A stretch of 64,000 bases of DNA, taken from contig NZ_WINI01000007.1 of the NCBI RefSeq assembly GCF_009497155.1, positions 565,137-629,136 on the forward strand, in the 5' to 3' direction. Source of the stretch: Glaciimonas soli (GTDB lineage Bacteria > Pseudomonadota > Gammaproteobacteria > Burkholderiales > Burkholderiaceae_D). The translations under genes and the position numbers were made by a program. Shown in pieces: positions 1-9,270 of this stretch. Every line of letters starts with the position of its first letter. Positions within the stretch are counted from its first letter, which is position 1. The notes below the pieces were generated by a model. It had not been told where the DNA came from, made no database searches, and saw nothing but the letters and a program-made list of their open reading frames with translations.

Positions 1-894
1 ATCACCAGCATCGCCTACCGCCACTGCCACTGAGATCGCCATGCAACGCTCACCGGCAGATCCATATGCCGCGCCAATCAAAGCATCAATCGCCATCTGC
101 ATGTCTGCATCTGGCATCACCACCATATGATTTTTGGCGCCGCCCAAGGCTTGTACACGCTTTCCTTTGGCGCAACCGCGTTGATAAATCGATTCAGCAA
201 TCGGCGTCGATCCAACGAAGCTAATTGCTTGCACATCAGGATGGTCGATCAACGCATCCACAGTGGTTTTATCACCCTGAATAACATTAAACACGCCATC
301 GGGCAAACCAGCTTGTTTTAACATTGCAGCTTGCATTAGCGAAGTAGATGGATCACGTTCTGAGGGCTTCAAGATAAATGTATTACCGCATGCAAGCGCA
401 ATCGGGAACATCCACATCGGCACCATTACCGGAAAATTAAATGGTGTGATGCCGGCAACCACGCCCAATGGCTGACGCATAGACCAGGCATCAATGCCGC
501 GTGCAATCTGATCGGTAAATTCACCTTTCAATAAGTGCGGAATACCGACTGCGAATTCGACCACTTCGATTCCGCGCGCCACTTCACCCTGCGCATCGGC
601 AAAGGTTTTGCCGTGCTCACGTGTCAATACTGCGGCGAATTCGTCGGCGTTCTGTTGCATCAATTGCAGATATTTAAACAATACGCGCGCACGTGCCAAT
701 GGTGGCGTGTTGGACCACGCCGGGAATGCCTCATGAGCAGCAGCCACAGCAATATCGACTTCTTGCGCAGTACCTAGCGCGACTTGCGCTACTGGTTTGC
801 CGAGTGCTGGATTAAACACATCGGCGTAAAGGCCACTAGTCGTGTCAACTTGGCGGCCGTTGATGAAATGAGGAACGATAGGTAAGTTTGTCAT
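1..894 (-). CDS. mmsA: Methylmalonate/malonate-semialdehyde dehydrogenase (CoA-acylating), 3' end outside window
   Basis: Reading leftward from the ATG at 894, the frame stays open to base 1 (298 codons) and begins [18 protein letters not shown]. The last visible residues contain GERCMAIS, the conserved block around the catalytic cysteine (about residue 284), so the window stops just past the active site. The family oxidises malonate- or methylmalonate-semialdehyde to acetyl- or propionyl-CoA with NAD+ and CoA. It lies 24 bp downstream of an omega-amino acid aminotransferase on the same strand. The pair therefore reads as a beta-alanine degradation operon: transamination to malonate semialdehyde, then conversion to acetyl-CoA. 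The remaining roughly 200 residues are outside the window. Family assignment is firm; preference for malonate- over methylmalonate-semialdehyde is inferred from the neighbour. Confidence 0.9.
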   Translation of the reverse strand, partial: MTNLPIVPHFINGRQVDTTSGLYADVFNPALGKPVAQVALGTAQEVDIAVAAAHEAFPAWSNTPPLARARVLFKYLQLMQQNADEFAAVLTREHGKTFADAQGEVARGIEVVEFAVGIPHLLKGEFTDQIARGIDAWSMRQPLGVVAGITPFNFPVMVPMWMFPIALACGNTFILKPSERDPSTSLMQAAMLKQAGLPDGVFNVIQGDKTTVDALIDHPDVQAISFVGSTPIAESIYQRGCAKGKRVQALGGAKNHMVVMPDADMQMAIDALIGAAYGSAGERCMAISVAVAVGDAGD

Positions 895-918
895 GAGATT
901 TCTTTGTTAGTAATAGTT

Positions 919-2238
919 TTAATTAAGTGTCTTCAGAATCGTCGCTAACTTGCCGACCAATTCATCAATATGCGTCTTCTCTAGCACCAGTGGTGGTGAC
1001 ATGGCGATGATGTCGCCAGTAACGCGTATCAAAATACCATCCTCGAATGCACGTTTGAAAGCTTCAAAAGCGCGGGCGCCGGGTTGTCCTGCCCTAGGCG
1101 CCAATTCAATACCGGCAATCAAACCAATGGTGCGGATATCGATTACGTGCGGCAGGCCTTTCAAACTATGCACGGCGTCTTCCCAATAGCCAGTCATACT
1201 TTTCGCATGATCCAGCACGCCTTCATTTTCAAACACATCCAAAGTCGCCAAGCCAGCCGCGCAGGCAATTGGATGTCCCGAGTAGGTATAACCGTGGAAA
1301 AATTCAATGCCCGCCGGTCCATCCATAAATGTGTCATATATATGCTGCTTCGCAAACACTGCGCCCATCGGCACGGTGCCATTGGTCAGCGCTTTGGCAG
1401 TAGTGACGATATCCGGTTCAACATCAAAATAATCAAAAGCAAATGGTGTTCCCAATCGTCCGAAGCCCGTGATCACTTCATCAAAAATGAGCAAGATGCC
1501 ATGCTTGGTGCAAATCTCGCGCAGGCGTTTTAAATAGCCTTTTGGTGGGATAAACACACCGGCAGAACCGGAAATCGGTTCAACAATCACCGCCGCAATG
1601 TTGGATGCATCGTGCAAAGCAACAATGCGCTCCAGATCGTCGGCCAGATGACCGCCCCACTCTGGCTGACCTTTGCTGTAGGCGTTTTGCTCAAGATTAT
1701 GGGTATGCGGCAAATGATCAACACCGGTCAGCAGTGAGCCGAAGAATTTACGGTTATTAGACAAACCACCCACTGAAATGCCGCCAAAGCCAACGCCGTG
1801 GTAGCCGCGCTCACGCCCGATCAGGCGGGTACGCGTACCATCGCCGCGAGCACGGTGATAGGCAATTGCCATTTTCAGTGCCGTATCCACTGATTCGGAA
1901 CCGGAATTGGTGTAAAACACTTTGCTAAATTTATCGGAAGTGTACTTCTTCAAGCGTTCTGCCAGCTCAAAAGCAGCCGGATGTCCCATCTGGAATGTAG
2001 GCGCAAAATCCAGCTTGGCAACCATATCCTGTACCGCTTTGACAACTTTCGGTTGTGCATGGCCCAAAGCCACACACCATAAGCCGGCGGTGCCGTCCAA
2101 AATCTGACGGCCATTTACATCTTGGTAGTGCATCCCACTGGCTGAAGCAAGTAGGCGTGGAGATGCCTTGAAATCACGGTTTGCCGTAAATGGCATCCAG
2201 AAAGCTGAAAGATCGGCAGGAGAGTTTGGCGTGGTCAT
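919..2238 (-). CDS. aptA: Omega-amino acid (beta-alanine):pyruvate aminotransferase
   Basis: 439-residue class III PLP-dependent aminotransferase beginning MTTPNSPADLSAFWMPFTANRDF, the typical opening of omega-amino acid:pyruvate transaminases. Visible landmarks are GTAGLWCVALGH near the N terminus, the PLP-phosphate region TNSGSESVDTALK, the aspartate motif IFDEVITGFGRLG and the Schiff-base lysine in TTAKALTNG. Length is normal for the family. It would transfer the amino group of beta-alanine (or another omega-amino acid) to pyruvate, giving malonate semialdehyde for the dehydrogenase encoded 24 bp downstream. A MocR-type regulator is transcribed divergently across a 152-bp spacer and is the likely controller. 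Other omega-amine donors, such as putrescine-derived GABA, cannot be excluded. Confidence 0.9.
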   Translation of the reverse strand: MTTPNSPADLSAFWMPFTANRDFKASPRLLASASGMHYQDVNGRQILDGTAGLWCVALGHAQPKVVKAVQDMVAKLDFAPTFQMGHPAAFELAERLKKYTSDKFSKVFYTNSGSESVDTALKMAIAYHRARGDGTRTRLIGRERGYHGVGFGGISVGGLSNNRKFFGSLLTGVDHLPHTHNLEQNAYSKGQPEWGGHLADDLERIVALHDASNIAAVIVEPISGSAGVFIPPKGYLKRLREICTKHGILLIFDEVITGFGRLGTPFAFDYFDVEPDIVTTAKALTNGTVPMGAVFAKQHIYDTFMDGPAGIEFFHGYTYSGHPIACAAGLATLDVFENEGVLDHAKSMTGYWEDAVHSLKGLPHVIDIRTIGLIAGIELAPRAGQPGARAFEAFKRAFEDGILIRVTGDIIAMSPPLVLEKTHIDELVGKLATILKTLN

Positions 2239-2390
2239 GATGGCATCCTAAACTAGTAGTAGGTTCTATTAACGGGTTCGTCGCAACGATGCTTTGTCGA
2301 TAGATCGATTATCACGAGACAGCGTTAAGATTGTTAGATACACTTTTGTTTTAGCCTAAAAACTGTATTGCCAACATTAGATGAAATGAT
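2239..2390. promoter_or_regulatory. Divergent promoter region between aptA and the MocR regulator
   Basis: 152-bp spacer between two divergent genes, so it must hold both promoters. An imperfect inverted repeat is visible at 2339-2367: TACACTTTTGTTTTAG, then C, then CTAAAAACTGTA. Such A/T-rich repeats are plausible MocR operator material. The operator role is inference. Confidence 0.4.
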
Positions 2391-3815
2391 ATGAAACGCC
2401 CGCCGTCGCCATCCCTGCACATTGTTCTCGATCGTCGCTCAGCAATCGGTTTAGTCGATCAACTGATCGACGGCCTCACCCAGTTAATCGCGCAAGGTCA
2501 ATTGCGCTCCGGGGAACGACTGCCAGCAGTGCGGCAATGTGGTTTACAGCTTGGGGTCGCGACTTCAACGGTCGTGGAAGCCTATGAACGTTTGGTTGCC
2601 CAAGGTGTACTGACGTCACGCCGCGGGGCAGGTTTTTTCGTCGCTCACAGTGGGCCGCCAACGTTACCCACATTCGTTTTCAATCCACCTGATCCGGTGA
2701 TCGACTCTGCCTGGTTGCTATCCGAATTGTTTGCCGACGCAAGGGTTTCCATCAAAGCCGGTTGCGGCTGGTTGCCAGGAAAGTGGCTGGATGATGATGG
2801 TTTGCATCAGGCGGAACGACGCATCTTTCGCGCACCAGGGGCGCAGCAAGTAGGCTATGGCCATCCTTATGGCTATGTGCCGTTACGACAAGTAATTAGT
2901 CAGTTCCTGGCGCATTGGTCGTTGGAAGTGTCGCTTGCGCAAATACTCACTACCCACGGCGCCACGCAAGCGTTGGATTTGATTATCCGCACGATGCTCA
3001 AACCCGGCGACACGGTGTTCATTGATGAGCCCGGCTATTGCAATCTGATCGCCATGTTACGACTGGCCGATCTCAACATTATCGGCATCCCGCGCACGCC
3101 CGGTGGCGTCGATGTCGAACTATTAGAAACATTGGCACGCACACACCAACCCAAACTTTATTTCACGGCCAGCGTGCTGCACAATCCGACCGGCACTTCT
3201 ATGACTCCGGCGTGCGCGATGCGCGTGTTGCAGGTTGCGGAGCGCCACGGTTTCTGGATAGTAGAAGACGATATTTTTCGCGAACTTGGACAAGATCGCG
3301 ATCCTATGCTGGCGGCATTAGACGGCCTGCAACGCGTCATTTATGTCGGCAGTTTTTCCAAAACCATCGCGCCATCACTCCGGGTCGGCTACATTGCATG
3401 TCAACCCGAATTGGCCCGGCAATTGGTGCACACCAAAATGGTGCTCAGTTTAACCAACTCAGAAATCAATGAACGCCTGGTGCACAACGTACTGACAGAA
3501 GGGCGTCATCGGCGCCATGTCGATCAGCTATCGAGTACCTTGTTGCACGCACAAGCAAGTGTCCATGCACGCTTGCTGGAAGCGGGACTAACAGCATTTT
3601 CGATTCCGCGCGGCGGCATGTTTTCGTGGGCGAAATTCGAACATGGCAAACTGACTGCTCGCGACATCGCTGATCTTGCACGGCAACAGGGCATCTGGCT
3701 CGCACCAGGGGATTTCTTTCACCTGACACCACCGGACCAAGCCTGGTTTAGATTTAATGTGGCGTACTCGGATGCAGAGGAATTAGTTACTTTTTTCAAA
3801 AACTTAAAGAATTAA
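2391..3815 (+). CDS. MocR/PdxR-type GntR-family transcriptional regulator with aminotransferase domain
   Basis: 474 residues. The N-terminal ~75 residues form a GntR winged helix (SGERLPAVRQCGLQLGVATSTVVEAYERL shows the characteristic LPAVR helix; the wing is near SRRGAGFFV). A long fold-type I aminotransferase-like domain follows, with the PLP lysine context YVGSFSKTIAPSLRVGYI. This two-domain layout defines MocR regulators, which usually sense PLP-bound amino compounds and control amino acid or vitamin B6 genes. It is divergent from aptA-mmsA and so probably activates that beta-alanine operon. The ATG at 2391 has only a weak upstream ribosome site. The gene ends just before a strong bidirectional terminator. 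Confidence 0.88.
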   Translation: MKRPPSPSLHIVLDRRSAIGLVDQLIDGLTQLIAQGQLRSGERLPAVRQCGLQLGVATSTVVEAYERLVAQGVLTSRRGAGFFVAHSGPPTLPTFVFNPPDPVIDSAWLLSELFADARVSIKAGCGWLPGKWLDDDGLHQAERRIFRAPGAQQVGYGHPYGYVPLRQVISQFLAHWSLEVSLAQILTTHGATQALDLIIRTMLKPGDTVFIDEPGYCNLIAMLRLADLNIIGIPRTPGGVDVELLETLARTHQPKLYFTASVLHNPTGTSMTPACAMRVLQVAERHGFWIVEDDIFRELGQDRDPMLAALDGLQRVIYVGSFSKTIAPSLRVGYIACQPELARQLVHTKMVLSLTNSEINERLVHNVLTEGRHRRHVDQLSSTLLHAQASVHARLLEAGLTAFSIPRGGMFSWAKFEHGKLTARDIADLARQQGIWLAPGDFFHLTPPDQAWFRFNVAYSDAEELVTFFKNLKN

Positions 3816-3847
3816 ATTCGACAATCAATTTACATAGCAATATCAAC

Positions 3848-3889
3848 AAAAAACCGCCTGCGATGATTAAAATCACAGACGGTTTTTTT
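3848..3889. terminator. Bidirectional rho-independent terminator
   Basis: An A run leads into ACCGCCTG, the arm reappears as CAGACGGT (one G:T wobble), and a T run follows. It lies between the converging MocR and Tim44-like genes, so it can serve both strands. Confidence 0.85.
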
Positions 3890-3944
3890 AAGGCCTACCA
3901 ACCAGGTACTAAACAACTACTGCACTTGGTTCTTCTATCTTACA

Positions 3945-4922
3945 TCAAGCAACCTGCTCAATGCCTGCCAACATCCAGCCACCCTGACCATTACCTGGCT
4001 TGGTCAAATTCCAGATTTCATTGAACGGCTCGGCCAACTTGGTCGGATCATCTTTGATCATGCCCGAGAATTTAACGCCAGCCATGTAATCGCTACCGAC
4101 CATTTCCAAACCTAAGAATTCTGCTTCCAGGGTTTGCACATCGGTATTGTTTGCTGACGCGCCACGCTCTTGCAATTGCATCTTCAATTCACCAAACATT
4201 TCTGGTGTAGTGAATTCACGGATATCGTTTTCATCCGCTTTGTCCCAGGCGGCTTGCAAGCGGATAAAGTTGATTTTTGCATGACGCAGGAAACCTGCCG
4301 TATCGAAATCTGCTGGCACTGGAATGTCATTGCTGCCGACATTCGATGATGCAAAGTTCGATCCGCCAAAAGTGGCCGCATTGGATGACGGTGCATCAAA
4401 GGTCGTCTTTTGTGCCGGTAAGCTTGAACCAATTTCAGGTGTTGAATTCACATTTTGATTGAAATTGTTATTGAAGCTTGGCATTGCACCGGCGGCACCG
4501 AAAGCAGGTTTCATCCCGCCATTGTTGTTGTCCATTTTTTTACGGTACAAGCGATAAAGGAACATCGCCGCAAACGCGAACAATCCCACCATCAACATCG
4601 TGCTGATCATGCTGGCCATGGCACCGCCCAGTCCCATGCTCGACAACAACGCCCCCAGTCCCAAACCTAATAATGCGCCGCCTAGCATACCTTTCCACAT
4701 GCTAGGTTTTGCTGCAGCTGCAGCCGCACCACCGGCAGCGGCAGCAGGTGGAGCTGCCTTAGCGGCGGCCTGATTTTGTGCTGGGGTAGCCTGTTGACGA
4801 TTCATGCTTTGCGATTTTTTGCCGAACGAGCCACCACCGCCCATGCGCTTGGCATCTGCGTTGGAAAGACCTGCGGTCAAAGTCATCGCCACAACCATCA
4901 AGGCAATAAACATTTTTTTCAT
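3945..4922 (-). CDS. Tim44-like domain membrane protein
   Basis: 325 residues. It has a signal peptide (MKKMFIALMVVAMTLTAGLSNADAK), a low-complexity Gly/Ser/Gln/Ala stretch with an unusual poly-Ala run around residues 50-75, a Gly-rich segment and a hydrophobic helix around residues 80-125 (GALLGLGLGALLSSMGLGG and following). The C-terminal ~130 residues resemble the Tim44-like domain, including the NFIRLQAAWDKAD helix and a final WNLTKPGNGQGGWMLAGIEQ. In mitochondria this domain binds membranes and import machinery; the bacterial members have no settled function. An AGGAG ribosome site lies just upstream of the ATG at 4922. The gene stands alone and shares the terminator at 3848-3889. Confidence 0.85.
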   Translation of the reverse strand: MKKMFIALMVVAMTLTAGLSNADAKRMGGGGSFGKKSQSMNRQQATPAQNQAAAKAAPPAAAAGGAAAAAAKPSMWKGMLGGALLGLGLGALLSSMGLGGAMASMISTMLMVGLFAFAAMFLYRLYRKKMDNNNGGMKPAFGAAGAMPSFNNNFNQNVNSTPEIGSSLPAQKTTFDAPSSNAATFGGSNFASSNVGSNDIPVPADFDTAGFLRHAKINFIRLQAAWDKADENDIREFTTPEMFGELKMQLQERGASANNTDVQTLEAEFLGLEMVGSDYMAGVKFSGMIKDDPTKLAEPFNEIWNLTKPGNGQGGWMLAGIEQVA

Positions 4923-5135
4923 ACAATCTCCTGAAAATAAAACACTGTAATAAATCTATGTGAAACGGTCACATTTGCCGATGATTCAAAATGGGAATAC
5001 GTATTGAACAAGCGATACCGGCGCATTAACGACGTAATATCGATGCAATACAAATCCGCGTAAAAATTCACATAGCGCAAAGTGATTGGACGAAGTCCGC
5101 CACTTGCGTGAAAGTAACGCTAGAGAGTGGGCTGA

Positions 5136-5489
5136 TTACGCCCGAGGTGGTGGGGCAAGTAAGGGAAGAAATGGCGGTTCGCGTGCGAGATCATTATTGC
5201 GCGCGGGTGCAATGGAAGTAGTGTGTGGAGTGAAATGAAAAACTAAAGCAGGTATCGCTTCATCAGCATGATCAGCGGCTTCGGCAGCGTGTGCATCGGT
5301 CAAGAGATCGACGAGATCAATTTTGGCGCTGTCTTCGCTGCTGCCAAGACTATCTTGATAGTCTGGATTAAGCTGTAACAGTTGCAACGCAGGGAACTCG
5401 GCAGTCTTAAGATGTGACTCGACCCCGCCTGCAAAAACTTGCAAAGGCAGAAATACCAACATCAAAAGAATAACAAGCAATCGCCGCAT
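5136..5489 (-). CDS. Small exported protein of unknown function
   Basis: 117 residues starting MRRLLVILLMLVFLPLQVFAGG, a clear signal peptide with probable cleavage after VFA. The mature part is acidic in the middle (DSAKIDLVDLLTDAHAAEAADHADE) with several histidines, and ends in a proline-rich tail (PPFLPLLAPPPRA). I recognise no domain. It stands alone between the Tim44-like gene (same strand, 213 bp away) and the divergent ATP-grasp operon. A periplasmic location is inferred from the signal peptide only. Confidence 0.55.
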   Translation of the reverse strand: MRRLLVILLMLVFLPLQVFAGGVESHLKTAEFPALQLLQLNPDYQDSLGSSEDSAKIDLVDLLTDAHAAEAADHADEAIPALVFHFTPHTTSIAPARNNDLAREPPFLPLLAPPPRA

Positions 5490-5807
5490 TAGATGGGTGG
5501 TGTTATTGATAATATAAAAAACAGCGTTGATTATACCAAATACAAATGCTGTAGCGACTCATTGTCCTATTTGGTGAGTACAACATTATTGTTGGCTCAA
5601 AACTTGCTCAATCTGTTTTCTGTGTATTGTATGGATCATGCATCTTAGTGTTTGCTCTGTAGTTGCACCAAGTCTGCACATAGCGTCTTTGCACATATTG
5701 ATATTCGAATATTTAATGATCGTTTTTGCAACCATCCATTCTTCATTGAAGATAGTCAGGAAAATTCTTGATATTGGTTTTCCATCACACAACCGCAAAG
5801 CAAAATC
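5490..5807. other. Divergent intergenic region upstream of the ATP-grasp operon
   Basis: 318 bp of AT-rich sequence with no convincing gene. A short palindrome CAACA-TTAT-TGTTG lies near 5582-5595. Promoters for both divergent genes must be here, but I see no unambiguous boxes. Confidence 0.4.
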
Positions 5808-7223
5808 ATGGCAAAATTTTTCGATGAGATGTATTCCGATGGCATCCATACAGCACGCCCACATTACGGTGAATTTACACGCTGGCTGGGAGAACAAACA
5901 CACGACGCCATCGCTCGCAAACGCGCGGAAGCCGACATCATCTTTCGCCGTGTTGGTATCACTTTCGCTGTTTATGGCAACGATGCCGGCACTGAACGCC
6001 TAATCCCGTTCGACATTATTCCTCGCATCATTCACGCTGCCGAATGGGCTGAACTGCAAACAGGTTTGGTGCAGCGAGTCAAAGCACTCAATATGTTTTT
6101 GCACGATATTTATCACGATCAAAATATCGTCAAAGCCAATATCATTCCCGCTCAACAAATTTTTCGCAATGCCCAGTATCGCCCGGAAATGCAAGGTATT
6201 TCTGTCCCTTCCGATATTTATGCGCACATCGCAGGTGTCGACATCGTACGCGCAGGAGAAGGTGAATTTTACGTACTGGAAGACAACCTGCGCGTACCTT
6301 CCGGCGTTTCCTACATGCTGGAAAATCGCAAGATGATGATGCGCTTGTTCCCTGATGTCTTCACGCGCCATAAAATTGCACCGGTAGCGCATTTCCCGGA
6401 TTTATTACTGGATAATTTGCGCTCGGTTGCGCCGGCTGGCGTCACCGATCCGACTGTGGTCGTGATGACGCCGGGAATGTATAACTCGGCGTATTTTGAG
6501 CACGCGTTTTTGGCGCAGCAAATGGGTGTGGAGCTGGTCGAAGGCAAGGATTTGTTCGTCAACGATGAAGCCGTGTACATGCGTACCACGCGCGGCGCAA
6601 AACGCGTGGATGTGATTTATCGACGCATCGACGATGACTTTCTCGATCCGCTGGCATTCCGTCCCGATTCATCTTTGGGCGTTCCCGGTTTGCTGTCTGT
6701 GTATCGCGCTGGCGGCGTAACGCTTGCCAACGCAATTGGTACCGGCGTCGCCGACGACAAATCGGTTTACCCGTTTGTGCCTGACATGATCAAGTTCTAT
6801 CTGGGAGAAAAACCGATACTCAACAATGTCCCCACTTTTCAATGCAGGAAAAAAGATGATCTGGCATACACCCTCGCCAATCTAAAAGACCTGGTTGTCA
6901 AAGAAGTTCACGGCGCCGGTGGTTATGGGATGTTAGTCGGCCCCGCTTCCACCGCACAGGAAATCGAGGACTTCCGCGCTCGCGTCATCGCCAATCCTGA
7001 AGGCTATATTGCGCAACCAACCTTGTCCTTATCCGCTTGCCCCACTTTTGTCGAATCCGGTGTCGCTCCACGACATATCGATATGCGCCCTTTTGTGCTG
7101 TCGGGTAAAACGGTTTCCATGGTACCTGGCGGTCTCACGCGCGTGGCATTGAAAGAAGGTTCCTTAGTCGTCAATTCATCACAAGGCGGCGGTACCAAAG
7201 ACACCTGGATTTTGGAGAAATAA
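5808..7223 (+). CDS. Circularly permuted ATP-grasp protein (type 2)
   Basis: 471 residues with hallmarks of the circularly permuted ATP-grasp family: a front block around FFDEMYSDG, VLEDNLRVPSGVSYMLENR in the middle (the conserved ATP-grasp E-D-N-x-R-x-P-S-G block), VMTPGMYNSAYFEHAFLAQ, and KEVHGAGGYGMLVGP plus QGGGTKDTW at the end. The fold joins a carboxylate to an amine or similar nucleophile using ATP. Its physiological substrate is unknown; comparative genomics has suggested a peptide or tag ligase. It is followed after 2 bp by an alpha-E gene and then a transglutaminase, the invariant partners of this family, so the three clearly form one operon. Confidence 0.92.
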   Translation: MAKFFDEMYSDGIHTARPHYGEFTRWLGEQTHDAIARKRAEADIIFRRVGITFAVYGNDAGTERLIPFDIIPRIIHAAEWAELQTGLVQRVKALNMFLHDIYHDQNIVKANIIPAQQIFRNAQYRPEMQGISVPSDIYAHIAGVDIVRAGEGEFYVLEDNLRVPSGVSYMLENRKMMMRLFPDVFTRHKIAPVAHFPDLLLDNLRSVAPAGVTDPTVVVMTPGMYNSAYFEHAFLAQQMGVELVEGKDLFVNDEAVYMRTTRGAKRVDVIYRRIDDDFLDPLAFRPDSSLGVPGLLSVYRAGGVTLANAIGTGVADDKSVYPFVPDMIKFYLGEKPILNNVPTFQCRKKDDLAYTLANLKDLVVKEVHGAGGYGMLVGPASTAQEIEDFRARVIANPEGYIAQPTLSLSACPTFVESGVAPRHIDMRPFVLSGKTVSMVPGGLTRVALKEGSLVVNSSQGGGTKDTWILEK

Positions 7224-7225
7224 TT

Positions 7226-8278
7226 ATGCTAAGCCGCACCGCTGATCACTTGTTCTGGATGGCTCGCTACACTGAACGCGCCGAAAACACCGCGCGTATG
7301 CTAGATGTGCATGTACAAACGAGCTTAATGCCGCAATCGGCAGAAGATATCGAACAAGGCTGGCGTGCCATTCTCGGCATTTCAGAATTACAACACGCCT
7401 ACGATAATAAATATCACAGCATCAACGCCAAAGATGCGATTGATTTTTTGGTGCGTGATCTGAGCAACCCTTCGTCCATTGCCTCTTGTTTGAAACAAGC
7501 TCGAGAAAATGCGCGGGCCGTACGCGGTGCGCTGACCACCGAAGTGTGGGAAATCCAGAACGCGACCTGGCTCAAAATGGAGGCATATCTTAAAACCGAC
7601 GCATTGGAAAAGAATCCTCCGGAATTTTTTGAATGGGTAAAACATCGATCGCATTTATCACGCGGCGTCACTAATGGCACCATGCTGCAAGATGAAGCGT
7701 TCCACTTTATTCGGCTCGGCACTTTCCTTGAGCGTGCCGACAATACGGCGCGGATACTCGATGTGAAATTTCATGGCGCAAAAGAAAATCATCATCGTCA
7801 CAATAAGCACCATACCAAACGAAACCAACAGCAAGGGCAACAAGCAGCACAGCCGCGCGGTACGGATGATGTTGAAGCGATGGATGGCAATAGAGAGCCG
7901 CAAATCGATTTTTATTATTGGGCGGCAATTTTGCGTTCTGTCTCGGCCTTCGAAATTTATCGCAAAGTTTATCGCGATGTCATCACACCGGCACGCGTTG
8001 CTGACTTATTAATGCTGCATCCAGACATGCCGCGCTCATTGCTGGCATGCCTGAACGGCGTGACGGAGAATCTGAAAGCTGTTCACAACGATGTATCCGC
8101 GGATACCGAGCGTTTTGCCGGCAAGCTTCACGCGGATCTGCAATTCAGTAATATTGATGAAATTCTGGATGCCGGGTTACACGATTATCTGACGGTATTT
8201 TTTGCGCGTATATTTGAACTCGGCAATCGCATCAGCCGTGACTTCCTGGTGCCAATGGCGCCACCCACCGCTAGATAA
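7226..8278 (+). CDS. Alpha-E domain protein
   Basis: 350 residues, opening MLSRTADHLFWMARYTERAENTARMLDV, the signature start of alpha-E proteins. These are all-helical and occur next to circularly permuted ATP-grasp enzymes. The internal repeat of the signature is also visible (FIRLGTFLERADNTARILDVKF). An unusual His/Gln-rich insert follows at about residues 185-215 (ENHHRHNKHHTKRNQQQ). It then resumes with IDFYYWAAILRSVSAFEIYRKVYRD. The gene starts 2 bp after the ATP-grasp stop, so translation is probably coupled. Biochemical function is unknown; a partner or modifier role for the ligase is inference. Confidence 0.92.
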   Translation: MLSRTADHLFWMARYTERAENTARMLDVHVQTSLMPQSAEDIEQGWRAILGISELQHAYDNKYHSINAKDAIDFLVRDLSNPSSIASCLKQARENARAVRGALTTEVWEIQNATWLKMEAYLKTDALEKNPPEFFEWVKHRSHLSRGVTNGTMLQDEAFHFIRLGTFLERADNTARILDVKFHGAKENHHRHNKHHTKRNQQQGQQAAQPRGTDDVEAMDGNREPQIDFYYWAAILRSVSAFEIYRKVYRDVITPARVADLLMLHPDMPRSLLACLNGVTENLKAVHNDVSADTERFAGKLHADLQFSNIDEILDAGLHDYLTVFFARIFELGNRISRDFLVPMAPPTAR

Positions 8279-8295
8279 TTTGAAATGGCTCTGCA

Positions 8296-9132
8296 ATGTT
8301 ACTCACCATTCGGCACGAAACGATTTATCACTACACCGCCCCGCTGACTTATACAATTCAGCAGTTGCGGCTTTCGCCCCGTGCCGAACCACATCAGCAT
8401 GTGCGCCAATGGCATATCAGAAGTTCTGGTGTACGCAATCCCTTCGTCGATGCCTATGACAACGTGAGCCATATGCTGACGATCACCGGGCTGCATAACG
8501 AAGTCAAAATCATTGCCGAAGGTGTGGTCGAAATTACACCGTTGTTCTTGGGTCGACTCACCGAACCAGGAAGTTTTTCTCCCTTAGTTTTTACTGTGCC
8601 GACGCGATTAACCCAGCCAACGCCCACCATCGTCGCCTTTGCCCATCAACATTTACTGCCAGATCAAAACCACATCGTCGGCAATAGCATAGACAGCAAC
8701 CAATTCATCAAACTAGCCGAAGCCATCTGCGCCGCAGTTGCCTATGAAGGCGGCGTCACCATCGTCACCACCAGCGCCGATGCAGCACTAGCATTAGGCC
8801 GCGGCGTCTGCCAGGATCACGCGCACATATTCCTCGCCTGCTGCCATGCAGTAGGCATCCCTGCACGCTATGTCTCCGGTTACATAGACGCCGGCAGCAG
8901 CGATCATGCCGAAAGCCATGCCTGGGTCGATGTCTGGGTACAGCAATCCGACTTCACCGGATGGGTCAGCATTGATGTCACTCACGCACTTTTTGCTAGC
9001 CAGGCGTACTGTCGCCTGGCTATCGGGCGCGATTATGATTCTGCTGCACCAGTGCGTGGCGTGCGTCAAGGCGGCGGTGATGAGAGTTTGTCGGTGCGAG
9101 TTAGTGTGTTGACGCAGATGGGAGAACAGTAG
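8296..9132 (+). CDS. Transglutaminase-like cysteine protease/amidase of the ATP-grasp operon
   Basis: 278 residues. The N-terminal ~90 residues match the beta-rich domain that precedes bacterial transglutaminase cores (LLTIRHETIYHYTAPLTYTIQQLRLSPR). The catalytic triad is visible: Cys172 in GRGVCQDHAH, His208 in ESHAWVDVW and Asp227 in GWVSIDVTH. Length and organisation are typical. It starts 17 bp after the alpha-E gene. Proteins of this kind may cleave or form amide bonds; in this conserved operon they are thought to act on the ligase product, but the substrate is not known. Confidence 0.92.
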   Translation: MLLTIRHETIYHYTAPLTYTIQQLRLSPRAEPHQHVRQWHIRSSGVRNPFVDAYDNVSHMLTITGLHNEVKIIAEGVVEITPLFLGRLTEPGSFSPLVFTVPTRLTQPTPTIVAFAHQHLLPDQNHIVGNSIDSNQFIKLAEAICAAVAYEGGVTIVTTSADAALALGRGVCQDHAHIFLACCHAVGIPARYVSGYIDAGSSDHAESHAWVDVWVQQSDFTGWVSIDVTHALFASQAYCRLAIGRDYDSAAPVRGVRQGGGDESLSVRVSVLTQMGEQ

Positions 9133-9270
9133 TCAACTCGAATAATGACATTAACGAGCAGCAGATGAAATTGCCGGGATAAAATTCGCACCAGGAAAAA
9201 CTAAAAAGCGGGGGAAGCGCACTTCATGTATAAGCATTAATGTTTGTTAGTAAGACTAAAGGATTTAATT

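Noticed and set aside
5586-6003. Frames overlapping the ATP-grasp start on both strands
   Set aside because: Shadows of the ATP-grasp gene and its AT-rich leader; the ATP-grasp frame has clear family motifs.
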